Assembly (NCBI GenBank): GCA_009809945.1
Contig: WTPW01000948.1
Coordinates: 22,314-86,313, forward strand
Length of the DNA: 64,000 nt
From: Gigaspora margarita
Lineage: Eukaryota; Glomeromycota; Glomeromycetes; Diversisporales; Gigasporaceae
Direction: 5' to 3'
This document shows positions 32,237 through 42,394 of this stretch, one piece after another. The notes beneath the pieces are model-generated. The model searched no databases and had not been told where the DNA came from. It was given only the letters and a program-made list of their open reading frames with translations. The position numbers and the translations under genes were made by a program. Each line of letters begins with the position of its first letter. The first letter of the stretch is position 1.

Positions 32237-33011
32237 GTTATGGATAAAGAGAATGAAATCATAGGCTCTAGTAATACTAAGCTGTGTTCCCTTTTTTTAT
32301 TATAAAAAATCCTTTTGAAGTACTAGTCAAAGAATTTGATAATATTTTGTGGCCTTTGGTCATGACTATATGGATATGGATACTCGTTGACTCATACAAA
32401 CTTAAAAATGGTAACTCCTAGAAGGTTTATATTTACTGCTTTATAAAACATTGAAACTCAAGTACACGGCAAGAAGATGTTCCAATTGAAAAGCATAGAA
32501 AAACAAATATTCAACCAGCTGGGCTTTGTGAAGTCATGATAAAAATAATATGGTTAGCTTTTTTCAAAATAGTTCAGATTGAATGTTTTAAAGATTCACA
32601 AGACCATACTCATACCTTGGGCAAAAGTGACATAATTAAATGTTTAAGCACAATTCGAACTTTAGTTGCGAATGAAGCTATTAAGAATTATGCTCCAGTA
32701 GCAATTACAAATAATGTAAAGAAATATGCAAAAAATGAACTAGAGTTAGGTGATAGCATTGAGTATCTAAGGCGAAGAGAGGTTGCGAATATTAGATATA
32801 AGATTTAGAGTTCTATGAAATCTCATATAGTTGATAATGCAAATATTAGAATAGATATATCTGAAACTCTCTTATATTTAAAAGAAGAGAGATTTTATGC
32901 TGAACATTTTCATGTGTCTTAGCAATTTACTGGAAAAAAAAATGTACAGAAGGTATCATTTTTATGAACGATAGGCAGATAAAAAAACTTCAACACTATG
33001 GATGGCTTATT
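32237..33011 (+). pseudogene. MULE transposase pseudogene, N-terminal part
   Basis: The frame opens at ATG 32240, shifts in a T-run near 32300, then reads NPFEVLVKEFDN and later QPAGLCEVMIKIIWLAFFKI, DSQDHTHTLGKSDIIKCLST, NEAIKNYAPVAITNNVKKYA and LRRREVANIRYK. Stops follow at about 32806 and 32920, and the last readable block is LQHYGWLI before the insertion at 33012. The zinc-binding-like N-terminal region and spacing match MULE/FAR1-type transposases, which are abundant as multicopy families in AM fungi. The catalytic part follows at 35625. Frame changes and stops show it is dead. Confidence 0.75.
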
Positions 33012-33196
33012 ATCCGCAAATTTTATATATAGATATTAATCGATATATAACACTTAATCGTTTTATATCGATTATAAAATATCATTATATATCGATTAAT
33101 TGGATAAAAATTGATATATATCTAAATCAATATATATCATTTTTTTATATTAATTCGTTATATATCTATAAATCGATTATAATTAGAATTATTTAA

Positions 33197-33714
33197 GGGT
33201 AGAGGGTACTATTTTAAAATTATATATAAACTTAATGGTAAAATTTTTTTATAATTAATTTTATAAAAAATTATATTAAGTAAACTAATTTTAATACTTA
33301 AGACAAGTTTGTAGAGCAGGTTTTTCTGATTTTAATAATAGTAAAATTATTAAAATTGGTTAAAAACTCAATAAAAAATATATTTTTAAAGATTGGGTAT
33401 TAAAAATTAGTAATAAAACTAACTTATAAATTTACGCAAATTGACCAATCAGAATTGGCGATTTTGTGCAACTCAGAAAAATTTGGGCTAACCCAAAAAA
33501 ACTTTGTGATATATACAACTTTATTTTTTTAAAATATAATAGTAGTTCAAAATTTTACCATAATAGATAAATTATTTTATTTATATTTTGTAAAATTTTA
33601 ATAAAAATTAGTTGTAATTCAAAAAAGTTTTATTAGTAGCATATATCAGTTTTTTATGAAATTTTCAAAATACCATATAAAACTATATAAAAATGATCTA
33701 TGTACCCTCTACCC
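33197..33714. mobile_element. TTAA-flanked (piggyBac-like) MITE
   Basis: A 518-bp element with perfect 13-bp inverted termini GGGTAGAGGGTAC and GTACCCTCTACCC, flanked by TTAA at 33193-33196 and 33715-33718. It shares the GGGTAG start with 10793-12247. No coding frame. Confidence 0.92.
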
Positions 33715-33802
33715 TTAAAATGATATATAACGATTAACAGATCTTTAACAATTACATAATGTTTTGATCATCACCGGGTAAAAAAAAAAAAAAGGTAAAA
33801 TT

Positions 33803-33967
33803 NNNNNNNNNNNNNNNNNNNNNNNNNNNNNNNNNNNNNNNNNNNNNNNNNNNNNNNNNNNNNNNNNNNNNNNNNNNNNNNNNNNNNNNNNNNNNNNNNN
33901 NNNNNNNNNNNNNNNNNNNNNNNNNNNNNNNNNNNNNNNNNNNNNNNNNNNNNNNNNNNNNNNNNNN
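33803..33967. other. Scaffold gap of 165 N
   Basis: Undetermined bases. The flanks (poly-A on the left, poly-T on the right) suggest an unresolved homopolymer-rich part of the element. Confidence 0.99.
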
Positions 33968-35618
33968 TCTCTTTTTTTTTTTAATATTTTGAATTGGTTT
34001 GAAATATTTTAAAAATAGAAAATCAAGCTAGATTAGTAGATCTGTACCCTAGATCATACCAAGAACACATTTGACTAATATTTTCAAAATGTTTTGAAAT
34101 GTTTCAATGATTATGGTACAAGATCAGATTAGATCTTTTTTTTTAGCTTATAATTTAGATTTTCTATCAATTTTACATTGTTTTTCATTTTCGTTTTCAT
34201 TTTCATTTTGATATTTTTGGTTTGTTTCATTTTGTTTAGTTTTGTTTAGTTTTGTTTTGTTTTTTATTTTTTTTCTTTATTATTATTTAATTTTTTTATT
34301 TTATTTTTACAACAAATACCAACCCTAACTTTTGAAAATCTAATGACCTTTCGAAACTATACACAAGCCAACTCAGCCTTTCAAAATTTTGCAAGAACAC
34401 ACAATTGCTTTTTCTAGCAATTTGTAAATTTCCAAGAATGCCTCTTTAAAAAAATAAAGGTTTAGTTAGTGCTTCATTTATTTTTTCGTTTGACATTATT
34501 GTTTGTTTTTGTTTTTATTTTTTTTTTATTTTTTTTTTAATATTTTGCCAATTTGTGAGAAAAATAACATAGGTTTTTCAACACTTTGCAAGCAAACCCA
34601 GACTTTTCCGCCACTTTGCAAGAATATATACAACTTGATTTTAGCAATTTCTATCACGAACTCTACATCAGAGAAATGGAGATTTGGGTTTTTATTTTTT
34701 TTTATTCAGTTTGCTTACATTCTGTTTTTTTTTGTTTGTTTTCTTTTTACTTATTTTTTTAATTTTTATTTTTTATTATTCCGGCACATTGTGAAAACCT
34801 TCAACAATTTCTGAATTGCAAGAAACGAACTCTTACTTTAGGAAAATAGAGATTTGGAGCTTTGTTTTTTTTTTTATTTAGTTTGCTTATATTTTTATTT
34901 TTTGTTTGTTTTTCTTTTTTTTTATTTATTTTTTTAATTTTATTTTATTTATTTCTGACTTTCTTTAAAACTTTGCAAGAAAATGATATGACTTTTCTGG
35001 TACTTACAAGAACAACAACTCTAACTTCTCTGATACTTTGCAAGAAGTAGTGAATATAAGCAAATATAATAGTAGATGTGATGAAGTGCGAAAGTAGTTA
35101 AAAATTATTACTATTTTTTCGGTTTTGTTTTTTTTGTTATTTTTTTCAGGAGTTTTTTTTTTGGTTTTTCATTTTTTTTTTATAATAATATATAATAAAA
35201 ATATGTAACATAATATAATATATAATAATAATAAATAAATAATTTTTATATTAAATTGCGAAAACTTGCAAATATTGATTATTTAATTTAAAATATAATA
35301 TATAATAATAATAAATAAAAAAAATAAAAATTATAATAAATTATGAAACCTTGCGAGCATGATTATGTGAATATAATAGTTATTAATTGATATCATATTA
35401 GATATATATCGATTACTATCACTATTAATAATAATCGGCAGGGATGTTAATTATCGATATATATCTAGTTAATCAATATATATCTAGAAGATATATATTG
35501 ATTAACCGGATATATATCGATTACTATCACTATCGATATAATCGCCAGGGGTGTTGATCATCAATATATATCTTATCGGTTAGTAATTGATATATATCTA
35601 TATATAAAATTTGCTGAT

Positions 35619-36615
35619 AATATTAATGGACTCCACTTATAAGACGAACAAATATAACTAGAGGCTTTTTATATTATATCTGTGATAATTATGGATATTG
35701 AGAAAGTGGTCCACATTTTTTTGTGTATACTAAGGATAGTGAAACTATTGCAAGGGCACTGTGATTAATTCGAAATAGATATTAGTATTGGGCTTCTCAT
35801 TATATTATAATCGATCAAAGTAATACCGAGACCAATAGTATAAAAAAAGTATTTCCTAGTATTATCGCTAAAGAACAAGTATATGAAGTCTTATACTGCA
35901 TTGTTCATTTAATGCGTACGTGGATTTCGAAAATTTATGAAAATGAAACTTAACAAATTATGATGGAAGCTATGCATAAAAAAATGAAAATAGGTTGTGA
36001 ACAATCTGTTCAAAAAGCAATTAATACTTGTTTGGTTCCTGCTGTTCGCAACTATATTCAATAAAATTATAAAAAAAATACATACCAATAGGCCCTTTGG
36101 GCATGATAGCATTCCCCACTTTTGCTTCAAGTTACATCTACCAATGCATTAGAATTTTATCACAGTAAGTTAAAAAGAACAATATCACACTTGCATGGAT
36201 TAATCGGTGCATCATATAAAGTTATTCTTCTCGATCATAAAAAAACAAATCAATGCCGAAAGGGTTGCTTTTGACTTTCGTACAAAAAAGCATCAGTTTA
36301 TGGTATTGACAACGAAATAATTAATGAAATTCATAAATTTTCTTATCTCATGCAATCAATACTTGTAAAAGAGGCTAGCGCAGTAATGGATAGGTTAGTA
36401 AAAGGCAAGGGTGCACCTAGACTTACTTCATTTAGTTGTTGGTGTTCATTTTATAATAAATATATTTTACCCTGCAAACATATATTTTGTGAGCATATCT
36501 ATGGAACTAATCGATTATTGACTGCTAAAGCCTGGAAAATATATCAAAGAATGTTTGAGAAAAACAGCTTTGAGATATATGAATACCAAAAATTAGTTAA
36601 TATAAAAGCTTCAGG
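35619..36615 (+). pseudogene. MULE transposase pseudogene, catalytic and SWIM part
   Basis: The frame resumes with LMDSTYKTNKYN and TAG (Trp expected), RLF. Then come YYICDNYGYWESGPHFFVYT, SHYIIIDQSNTETNSIKKVF (second catalytic Asp block of the MULE DDE fold), QVYEVLYCIVHLMRTWISKI, TSTNALEFYHSKLKRTISHL (the Glu region) and, in the open frame 36350-36631, KEASAVMDRLVKGKGAPRLT and CWCSFYNKYILPCKHIF, a SWIM-type CxC..CxH zinc finger. Stops near 35950, 36064 and 36270 break it. The gene is a cut-and-paste transposase relic. No TIRs were assigned to it. Confidence 0.82.
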
Positions 36616-36882
36616 TAGTTATATGAATTGAAAATCAATTAATCAATTACCAACTAATCAATTAATTAATTTTACATTATTGCAATTTGCATAATTTGTG
36701 ATCTTTGATTAATCTTTTTTATGATTAAATGACTGTGATTGCAATCACAGTTATTTAATCATAAAAAAGATTAATCAGAGAGTACAAATTATACAATTGC
36801 AATAATCAGCTTTTTAATAAAATTTATAATTTGTAATTAATTTTTTAAATAATTTTAATCTAACAATTTTTTTTTAATACTA
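36616..36882 (+). mobile_element. Intron-like MITE inside the MULE gene
   Basis: A 267-bp insertion flanked by the exact octamer GCTTCAGG (36608-36615 and 36883-36890), beginning TAG and ending CTA as in hAT elements. It also has intron signals: GT at 36615-36616 (donor G supplied by the duplication), CTAAC at 36860-36864 as a branch site, a T-run, and AG at 36882-36883 (acceptor G supplied by the duplication). Splicing would leave the coding frame open. The centre holds a strong hairpin (36705-36785) around TGTGATTGCAATCACA. Confidence 0.75.
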
Positions 36883-37058
36883 GCTTCAGGACAAACTAAA
36901 GAAAAAAGAAATACAGAAAACAGATGACATATTATAAATGAGATTACTGTAAGTTTACGTGGCAAATATTGGTGCGTTGAAGATAAAAGTGGTGCTGAAA
37001 AGGCGGTAGTTTTTATAACTAGATTAGAAGATACATTAAATCCAATTTTTAGTATGAA
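36883..37058 (+). pseudogene. MULE transposase pseudogene, C-terminal part
   Basis: The frame continues in phase from IKAS of the preceding part: SGQTKEKRNTEN, a stop (TGA, Trp or Arg expected), then IINEITVSLRGKYWCVEDKS and AVVFITRLEDTLNPIFSMN with a TAA at 37058. It is the end of the MULE relic. Confidence 0.7.
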
Positions 37059-37277
37059 TTAAAAAAAATAAATAAAAAAAATAAAAAAGGTAATGCATTA
37101 TTTATCATTGTATGATATCGTTTATTGAATATTTATTAATAATTTTTTTTAACTACATTTAGTCAAAATCATAGTTATTGCTTAAACAAAATATCCAATA
37201 CTTATAGAATTACCAACTTATATACTTACTGTCTCGATCAGGAGGATATTTTATCATCTGAAAATACTGTATAATAA
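37059..37277. other. AT-rich spacer
   Basis: No gene or repeat boundary recognised. Confidence 0.5.
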
Positions 37278-37424
37278 GGGGAGTGACAAAAATCAGGTGA
37301 TTTTTTAGGGGGGAGGAAGGATAAAAAATATTGAAATTATATATAAAAACATGACCAAATCTATATTAAAGAGAGGGGGGTAGGCCTTTAATAAAAAATA
37401 ATCAGGTGATTAATGACATGGCCC
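37278..37424 (-). mobile_element. PIF/Harbinger-like MITE, copy 3
   Basis: A 147-bp copy of the family at 4230-4381 in the opposite orientation, flanked by TAA at 37275-37277 and 37425-37427. Ends GGGGAGTGACAAAAATCAGG and TAATGACATGGCCC. Confidence 0.88.
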
Positions 37425-37601
37425 TAATTGATATTTTTTTTTGTATGAGTTAAAAAAAAAAACATTATAAATAAATATTGTTTAGGGACTGATCTTATAT
37501 ATACAAATTACTACGTTGCTATCGATCATAAAAAAGAAAATTAGTAATTATGGTCCAGTGCAAAAAGATTTGCACACCAAAAAAATTAGTAATTTTTGTA
37601 C

Positions 37602-37879
37602 TAGAGTTCCGCAATTTGATTTGACTTCAAATATTTGAATCAAATATTTGATCAAATTCAAATTTGACTATATTTGATTTGATCAAATTCAAATTTGGCC
37701 AAATTTGATTTAATTTGACAAATATTTGATTTGATTTAAAAATTACTATTAAAAATTCAAATTCAAATCAAATTCAAATCCAAATATTTGAATCAAATCA
37801 AATTCAAATCAGGTCAATTTGATTTGATCAAATTCAAATTGACCCAATATTTGATTTGATTTGAATTTGAGGAACCCTA
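37602..37879. mobile_element. hAT-like MITE rich in CAAATTTGA words
   Basis: Flanked by the perfect octamer TTTTGTAC (37594-37601 and 37880-37887). Termini TAGAGTTCCGCAA and TTTGAGGAACCCTA. Almost the whole 278 bp is built of CAAATTTGA/TCAAATTTG subterminal-type repeats. The ends resemble those of the large hAT at 40779-47348 (TAGGGTTCC..GGAACCCTA), so it may be mobilised by the same transposase. Confidence 0.9.
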
Positions 37880-38002
37880 TTTTGTACTAAATAAAAGTTT
37901 TTAAATATTTGATTAATTATTTAAATTTTTTTTATATTAAATAAAGTAGGTTTCAATCTAACTTTTTATATGATTTTTATTATTTTAATACCAATTTATT
38001 TT

Positions 38003-38376
38003 AGGGTATATTTATTTACCGCACTATACAATATCACTAATTTATTGCCTCTCACATAATTGACCAATCAAATTTTAAGATTAGGTGTAATGTAGCACAA
38101 TTAAAAAATTCAAAACAAATGTTTATTTTGTCAAAAATTGTCTATAACTCAAAACTTCATATATAAAACTATCCTTCGTGCTCTAATAAAAAAAATTTCT
38201 TTCAAAATTTTACTATTAAAAACTTCTTCTAATATCTACATTACTCTTATCTTACCCTAATCCTAGCTAACAAAAATCCAGGTTATTTTTGGGTATTTTG
38301 ATTTTATGTTACATCTGATTTTATGATCTGCAGTAGATGTGGCAACATCGCATGGTGCAGTATATAAATTATCCCT
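38003..38376. mobile_element. TIR element related to 16921-17276
   Basis: Ends AGGGTATATTTATTTACCGC and GCAGTATATAAATTATCCCT. The core CTCTAATAAAAAAAATTTCT and the ATTTTACTAT, CTTACCCTAATCC words are shared with 16921-17276. No firm target duplication; no frame. Confidence 0.6.
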
Positions 38377-38598
38377 TTATTTAAATAATTTTTAATACAA
38401 AACGTTTTGAATTTTTTTAAAAAAAAATTTTTTTTAAAAAAAATCTATTTTAAATATTTTCGAAGCCAATTTGCATTTTTATAAGTTTGTACTATGCAAG
38501 TGCATTAATGTACATATAATAAACATGTGATTAAAATTTGAGCAAATTTGAATTACTGGTTAAAAAAAATTACATTTTAAAGTTAGATAATTAATAAA

Positions 38599-38906
38599 TT
38601 GGGGCCTTTGCAATAGAAAGGGCCGATACTGCCCAAAAATGAAAATTGAGTTTTTGTTGTATCCGGATAAATTTCGACACAGGCTACATTTTTCAATTAT
38701 AATTGGAAATTGATTTGCATAATAAAAATTTGAGTTATTTAAAAAAACTTTCTTTGGAGTTTCATAGATCACGGGATTGTCCGATACAACTAACCAATCA
38801 AATCACAAAATTTTTGAGTAACCCGGATCAGTCTGAACATAACAAACATGATTTTTCAAAGTTGTATATAAACCAGTATCGGCCCTTTCTACTGCAAAGG
38901 CCCCAA
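38599..38906. mobile_element. GGGGCCTTTGC MITE, complete copy
   Basis: Inverted termini TTGGGGCCTTTGCAATAGAA and, from the right, TTGGGGCCTTTGCAGTAGAA extend over about 33 bp. The flanking octamers TTAATAAA and TTATTAAA match at 7 of 8. The open frames here on both strands are incidental. Confidence 0.88.
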
Positions 38907-38935
38907 TTATTAAAAATTTATTATATACTCCAACT

Positions 38936-39770
38936 TATAGAATTGATAATAACTTTTGATCCACTGATCCATTTTGAATGATTTAACTACCAAAATGTTC
39001 GTCTAAATGAGACGATTCTAACAAGCACAAATTCGTTAAAATCCAATCACAGGATCCCAAGATCGTTCAACTTTTGCATAATTTCAATAATAATTTTTAA
39101 ATAAATTTCTTTATCTTTGAATAACTATTGATTCACTAGCCCATTTTAAATGATTTAACTACCAAAATGCTTGTCTCATCAAGACGATTCTAACAAGCCC
39201 AAAATCATTAAATTCTAATCACAGGATCCCAATATCAATAAAGATTTGTATCATTTTAATCAAATTTGTTATATATATATATACTAATTTGATTAAAATG
39301 ATACAAATCTTTATCGATATTGGGATCCTGTGATTTGAATTTAATGTTTTTGTGCTTGTTATAATTGCTTCACTGAGGCGAGCATTTTGGTAGTTAAATC
39401 ATTCAAAACGGGCTAGTGGATTAATAGTTATTCAATGATAAAGGCGCTGACATTTATTAGATAATATTTTAGGGGGTGGGGGGTCAAGAAAAATCTTACC
39501 TTAGTTAGTTAGTTAAATTTGATTGGCTAAAATAAAATCTTACCTGGGGTGGGGGTAAGCCTCTATAGTAAATGGATATTAGGTAATAAATGTCAGCGCC
39601 CTAAATGAATTTACTCAAAATCACTATTAAAATTACAAAAAGTTGAACGATCTTGGGATTCTGTAATTGGATTTTAACGATTTTGTGCTTGTTAGAATTG
39701 TCTCATTTAGACGAGCATTTTGACAGTTAAATCATTCAAAACAGACTAGTGGATCAAAAGTTATTACCAA
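38936..39770. repeat. Large nested inverted repeat
   Basis: Outer arms (about 38945-39095 and 39640-39770) and inner arms (about 39120-39270 and 39285-39440) form one roughly 670-bp inverted repeat, allowing for a MITE of 160 bp in the right side. Each arm repeats GATTTAACTACCAAAATG, GACGATTCTAACAAGC and CCAATCACAGGATCC. The same words occur singly at 58155-58250 and around 61262-61310. The apex is a TATATATATA run at 39270. A foldback element is likely. Confidence 0.8.
39442..39601. mobile_element. PIF/Harbinger-like MITE in the inverted repeat
   Basis: A 160-bp element with termini GGCGCTGACATTTATTA and TAATAAATGTCAGCGCC, exact inverted copies, flanked by TAA at 39439-39441 and 39602-39604. 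It interrupts the right arm of the large inverted repeat and therefore postdates it. Confidence 0.88.
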
Positions 39771-39847
39771 TTACAGAAATTGGTACAATTTATATATAGT
39801 AAATTTTTTTATTATTAATAAAAGTTTTTATTTTAACAATAATATAA

Positions 39848-40540
39848 TTAAAGCTGTAAACCACCTTCTTGCAACATTACAAAAGCGAAAAGAGATCTCC
39901 ACACCCTCTACGAAGATTTCACGTGCTCTAGATATAATATGAAAGAAGAATCTTTCAAACACTTAACCTGTTATAAGTGCGATAATGAGATTTGAAAAGT
40001 AAAAGAAGAAGCTATCATCGAAGAAATTTGGTCCTTACTAGATATAGAAGAGAAAGCAGAAATTTGTGCTAAACAATTAACCTCTATATTATTAGTCAAC
40101 AGTACTCGCGCATATGAGAGAAGAGAAAAGCTAGCTAGAAGCATAATCCCGCTCACAGCATGATCAGACCTGGAACGTTTTCCGATTAGGAAAAAATCAA
40201 TCAACTCAATTTTAGCCTCCTGGCTAGAAAAATGGATGAATTTGTTCCAGGAGACCATATGGAAGAACAGATGCGAAAAGATAATCAAATGGAAAAAAGC
40301 TATTGGTATATCAGCAAAAACAAAACGAGATGCTATGAGAGGCTAAGTTAAAGGCTCTAGTAGAATTGATGAAAAGGAAAAAAGAATAAAAGGGTTAACT
40401 GAAAAAGAGAATCATCCAAGGAAATCAACATCCTCGAACAAGAAAAGGAGGGATTGTAAAGTTAAAATTTCAAAAATTAAAAAGAATGAGAGAAATGTAG
40501 GAAAATAGTAATAGATGAAATAAAAAAATGAATAAATACT
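39848..40540 (+). pseudogene. LINE ORF2 C-terminal fragment, 5' truncated
   Basis: It opens with LHTLYEDFTCSRYNMKEESF, KHLTCYKCDNEI (CxxC motif) and a TGA, then EEAIIEEIWSLLDIEEKAEI, CAKQLTSILLVNSTRAYERR, LARSIIPLTA, a TGA and DLERFPIRKKSINSILASWL, ending with IWKNRCEKIIKWKKAIGISA. The same C-terminal domain as at 28401-29300 is recognisable. Everything upstream (RT, RNase H) is absent, as expected for a 5'-truncated insertion. It reads toward the LINE 3' UTR that follows. Confidence 0.75.
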
Positions 40541-40778
40541 GGTATAAGGGGTTAGTAGAACCCCAGCTAATTTGATCATGATCGGCTATAGAACCATGTC
40601 AGTGATATGACTAATTAGATAATCGCACCTATATTAGTCAGGGAGACGAATTCTACTTTGGCAGGTCGCACATAGGTGCCTATGGTAACTAGGTGAGCTG
40701 TACTTTAATTGTAAGATGCTTAGTATTAGAATTAGACTAGCATTTGTATATGTAGCTATATTCTTTTAAATAAAGTAC
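40541..40778 (+). other. LINE fragment 3' UTR, cut by a hAT insertion
   Basis: It contains GGCAGGTCGCACATAGGTGC, matching the 3' signature of the other LINE copies. The end of the UTR, TAAAGTACGACATGATCG and a short A/TA tail, lies beyond the hAT at 47349-47390. Confidence 0.7.
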
Positions 40779-40939
40779 TAGGGTTCCAACCTCTCACCCA
40801 AATAACTATATAACCGATTATCTGACCTGAAAAAATTGCTAACCGGATCATATTTTGATATAACTGGTTTTTTTATAATATGCGGGTATTCGGTTGGTAA
40901 ACGGGTAAGTACGAGTATACAGTTGGCCCGGTTACCTGT

Positions 40940-41641
40940 TAAATATTTAGTTAGATTCTAGCAGCTAGAGTTAGTAATAATACCGTAATCATGCATATAT
41001 ATTGCATAGAGATAATGCATAGAGATAATGAATAATGCAAAGTAATTGTACTAATTGTAGGTATGATTCATCAATGTATAGAAGGTAATCATATCGTTAT
41101 TAATCGTTTAGAACCTTTATTTTTTTATTGGTATACTATTTTCGCTATTAAGACATGACAAGTACATTATATTCATTTTATTCTTGAACGCTACGCTATT
41201 ATAAAAATTTTATCACAGTTATTGTTTACTAGCTGTTATTGCTAGTTATTGATCCACAAACCTTTCTACACTAGTCGTCACCCATTAGTTATCCCAATTT
41301 ACAACTACGCATCACAACTATGTGTCACAACTAAGCACCCACCAAGTCGCCCACAAATAACAAGTAGTTTTCTAGCAGTTTTCCAGCCATCCACAAATTA
41401 CAACCACAAATTACAACTACAAGTAGTTTTTCGTTGCCCACAAGTCACAACTAGCCTGTTTTTTGTTAACTTTTACCTGCTAGTTATTGTCTACTACTAC
41501 TATTGCAAAAACGAAGCTCAAAGTAGTACAATTATTTTAAAATTAAATGAAATTTTTAGCAAAGTTATTATATTTATAATATTAAAATATCTTAACTTAC
41601 TGTAATAAAAGGACAGATAGTAAATAAGTCTGGCTTATCCT
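40940..41641. other. hAT 5' non-coding region
   Basis: Upstream of the transposase start. About 41250-41460 is a C-rich run of CACAACTA/CAAATTACAAC words. The 118-codon frame at 41249-41605 is produced by this repetition and has no recognised domain. Confidence 0.5.
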
Positions 41642-42331
41642 ATGTCTAATTACATGTTCAATAGTGATGCGCATAATGAGCACTCTTTAGATTATGATGA
41701 ATCACTTAGAGGGGAATGATCGTATATAGATGATGAATCTCCTAGAGATAAAGAACCTTCTAGAGATGAGGAACCTCCTAGAGACGAGGAACCTCCTAGA
41801 GATGAGGAACTATCTGAAGATAAAGAATCCCTCACGAAAAAAAAAAACTAAAAAGCGAAAAAAAAGAAGCAATCATAGTATTGCATGGGATTATTTTAAA
41901 ATGGAAAAAGCCGAAGATAGGTTTGTTGATGTATGCCAACTCTGTAAAGAAAAAAATGTAACAGTTAAATATGCGCATGACTCATCAACCGGAAATATGC
42001 TTGGCCATCTTTGGTCCAAGCACCGAATAAATAAAGATCATCCTGATAGAACTAATACAAGTGGCCTGATTGTCAAGGCAATACATATTATCACTAAACG
42101 TCGCCAAGAAAAACTAACAAGGGAGTTGATCGAATTTATTCTTGAGGACTGCCAGCCCTTAAATATTTTACGTTGCAACGTTTCGTTATCTTTTAAATGA
42201 TATGGAACCTGAATTTCAGATTCCCTGTGAGATAAATATTAAAAAAAAATTAATAAGGCTTATGATTGGAGCCACGATCAATTATTCAGCATGATGAATA
42301 CAGATGGTGGATTTATCAATTTAACGACAGA
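41642..42331 (+). pseudogene. hAT transposase pseudogene, BED finger part
   Basis: From ATG 41642 the frame reads MSNYMFNSDAHNEHSLDYDE, meets a TGA near 41717, then a repetitive acidic-basic stretch (SPRDEEPPRDEE) and a 1-nt shift in a poly-A run near 41840. It then enters SIAWDYFKMEKAEDRFVDVC with CQLCKEKNVTVKY and MLGHLWSKH: a BED zinc finger (CxxC..HxxxxH) at about 41880-42020, the DNA-binding part. After KLTRELIEFILEDCQPLNIL a further shift (near 42175) leads to DMEPEFQIPCEINI. The coding sequence is then split at 42331 by an insertion right before the catalytic TTDLW block. Confidence 0.88.
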
Positions 42332-42394
42332 TATACTTGCTGCCCAAATTCAAATCTATAAATCCCAATTCCAAATCCCAAATCCCACTATCAA

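Larger units (their letters stand above)
33012..35618. mobile_element. TTTCGAAAT-family TIR element inside the MULE gene
   Basis: A 2.6-kb insertion bounded by ATCCGCAAATTTTATATATA at left and, from the right, ATCAGCAAATTTTATATATA. Both ends are followed by ATCGATATATA repeats. The interior after the gap repeats the poly-T/CTTTGCAAGAA order of the other copies (34000-35350). TATTA occurs at both outer edges and may be a 5-bp duplication, but the sequence is simple. It contains a nested TTAA element and a scaffold gap. The frames at 34503-34814 and 34862-35050 are poly-T artefacts. Confidence 0.75.

Noticed and set aside
34503..35050. Phe-rich frames resembling membrane proteins
   Set aside because: They are translations of poly-T runs inside the TTTCGAAAT-family element.
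39971..40288. 105-codon minus-strand open frame
   Set aside because: Shadow of the LINE ORF2 C-terminal fragment, whose plus strand carries the conserved CxxC and IWKNRCEK-type blocks.
41249..41605. 118-codon open frame as a possible gene
   Set aside because: It lies in the hAT 5' region and is produced by repeated CACAACTA/AAATTACAAC words; no domain and no codon structure.
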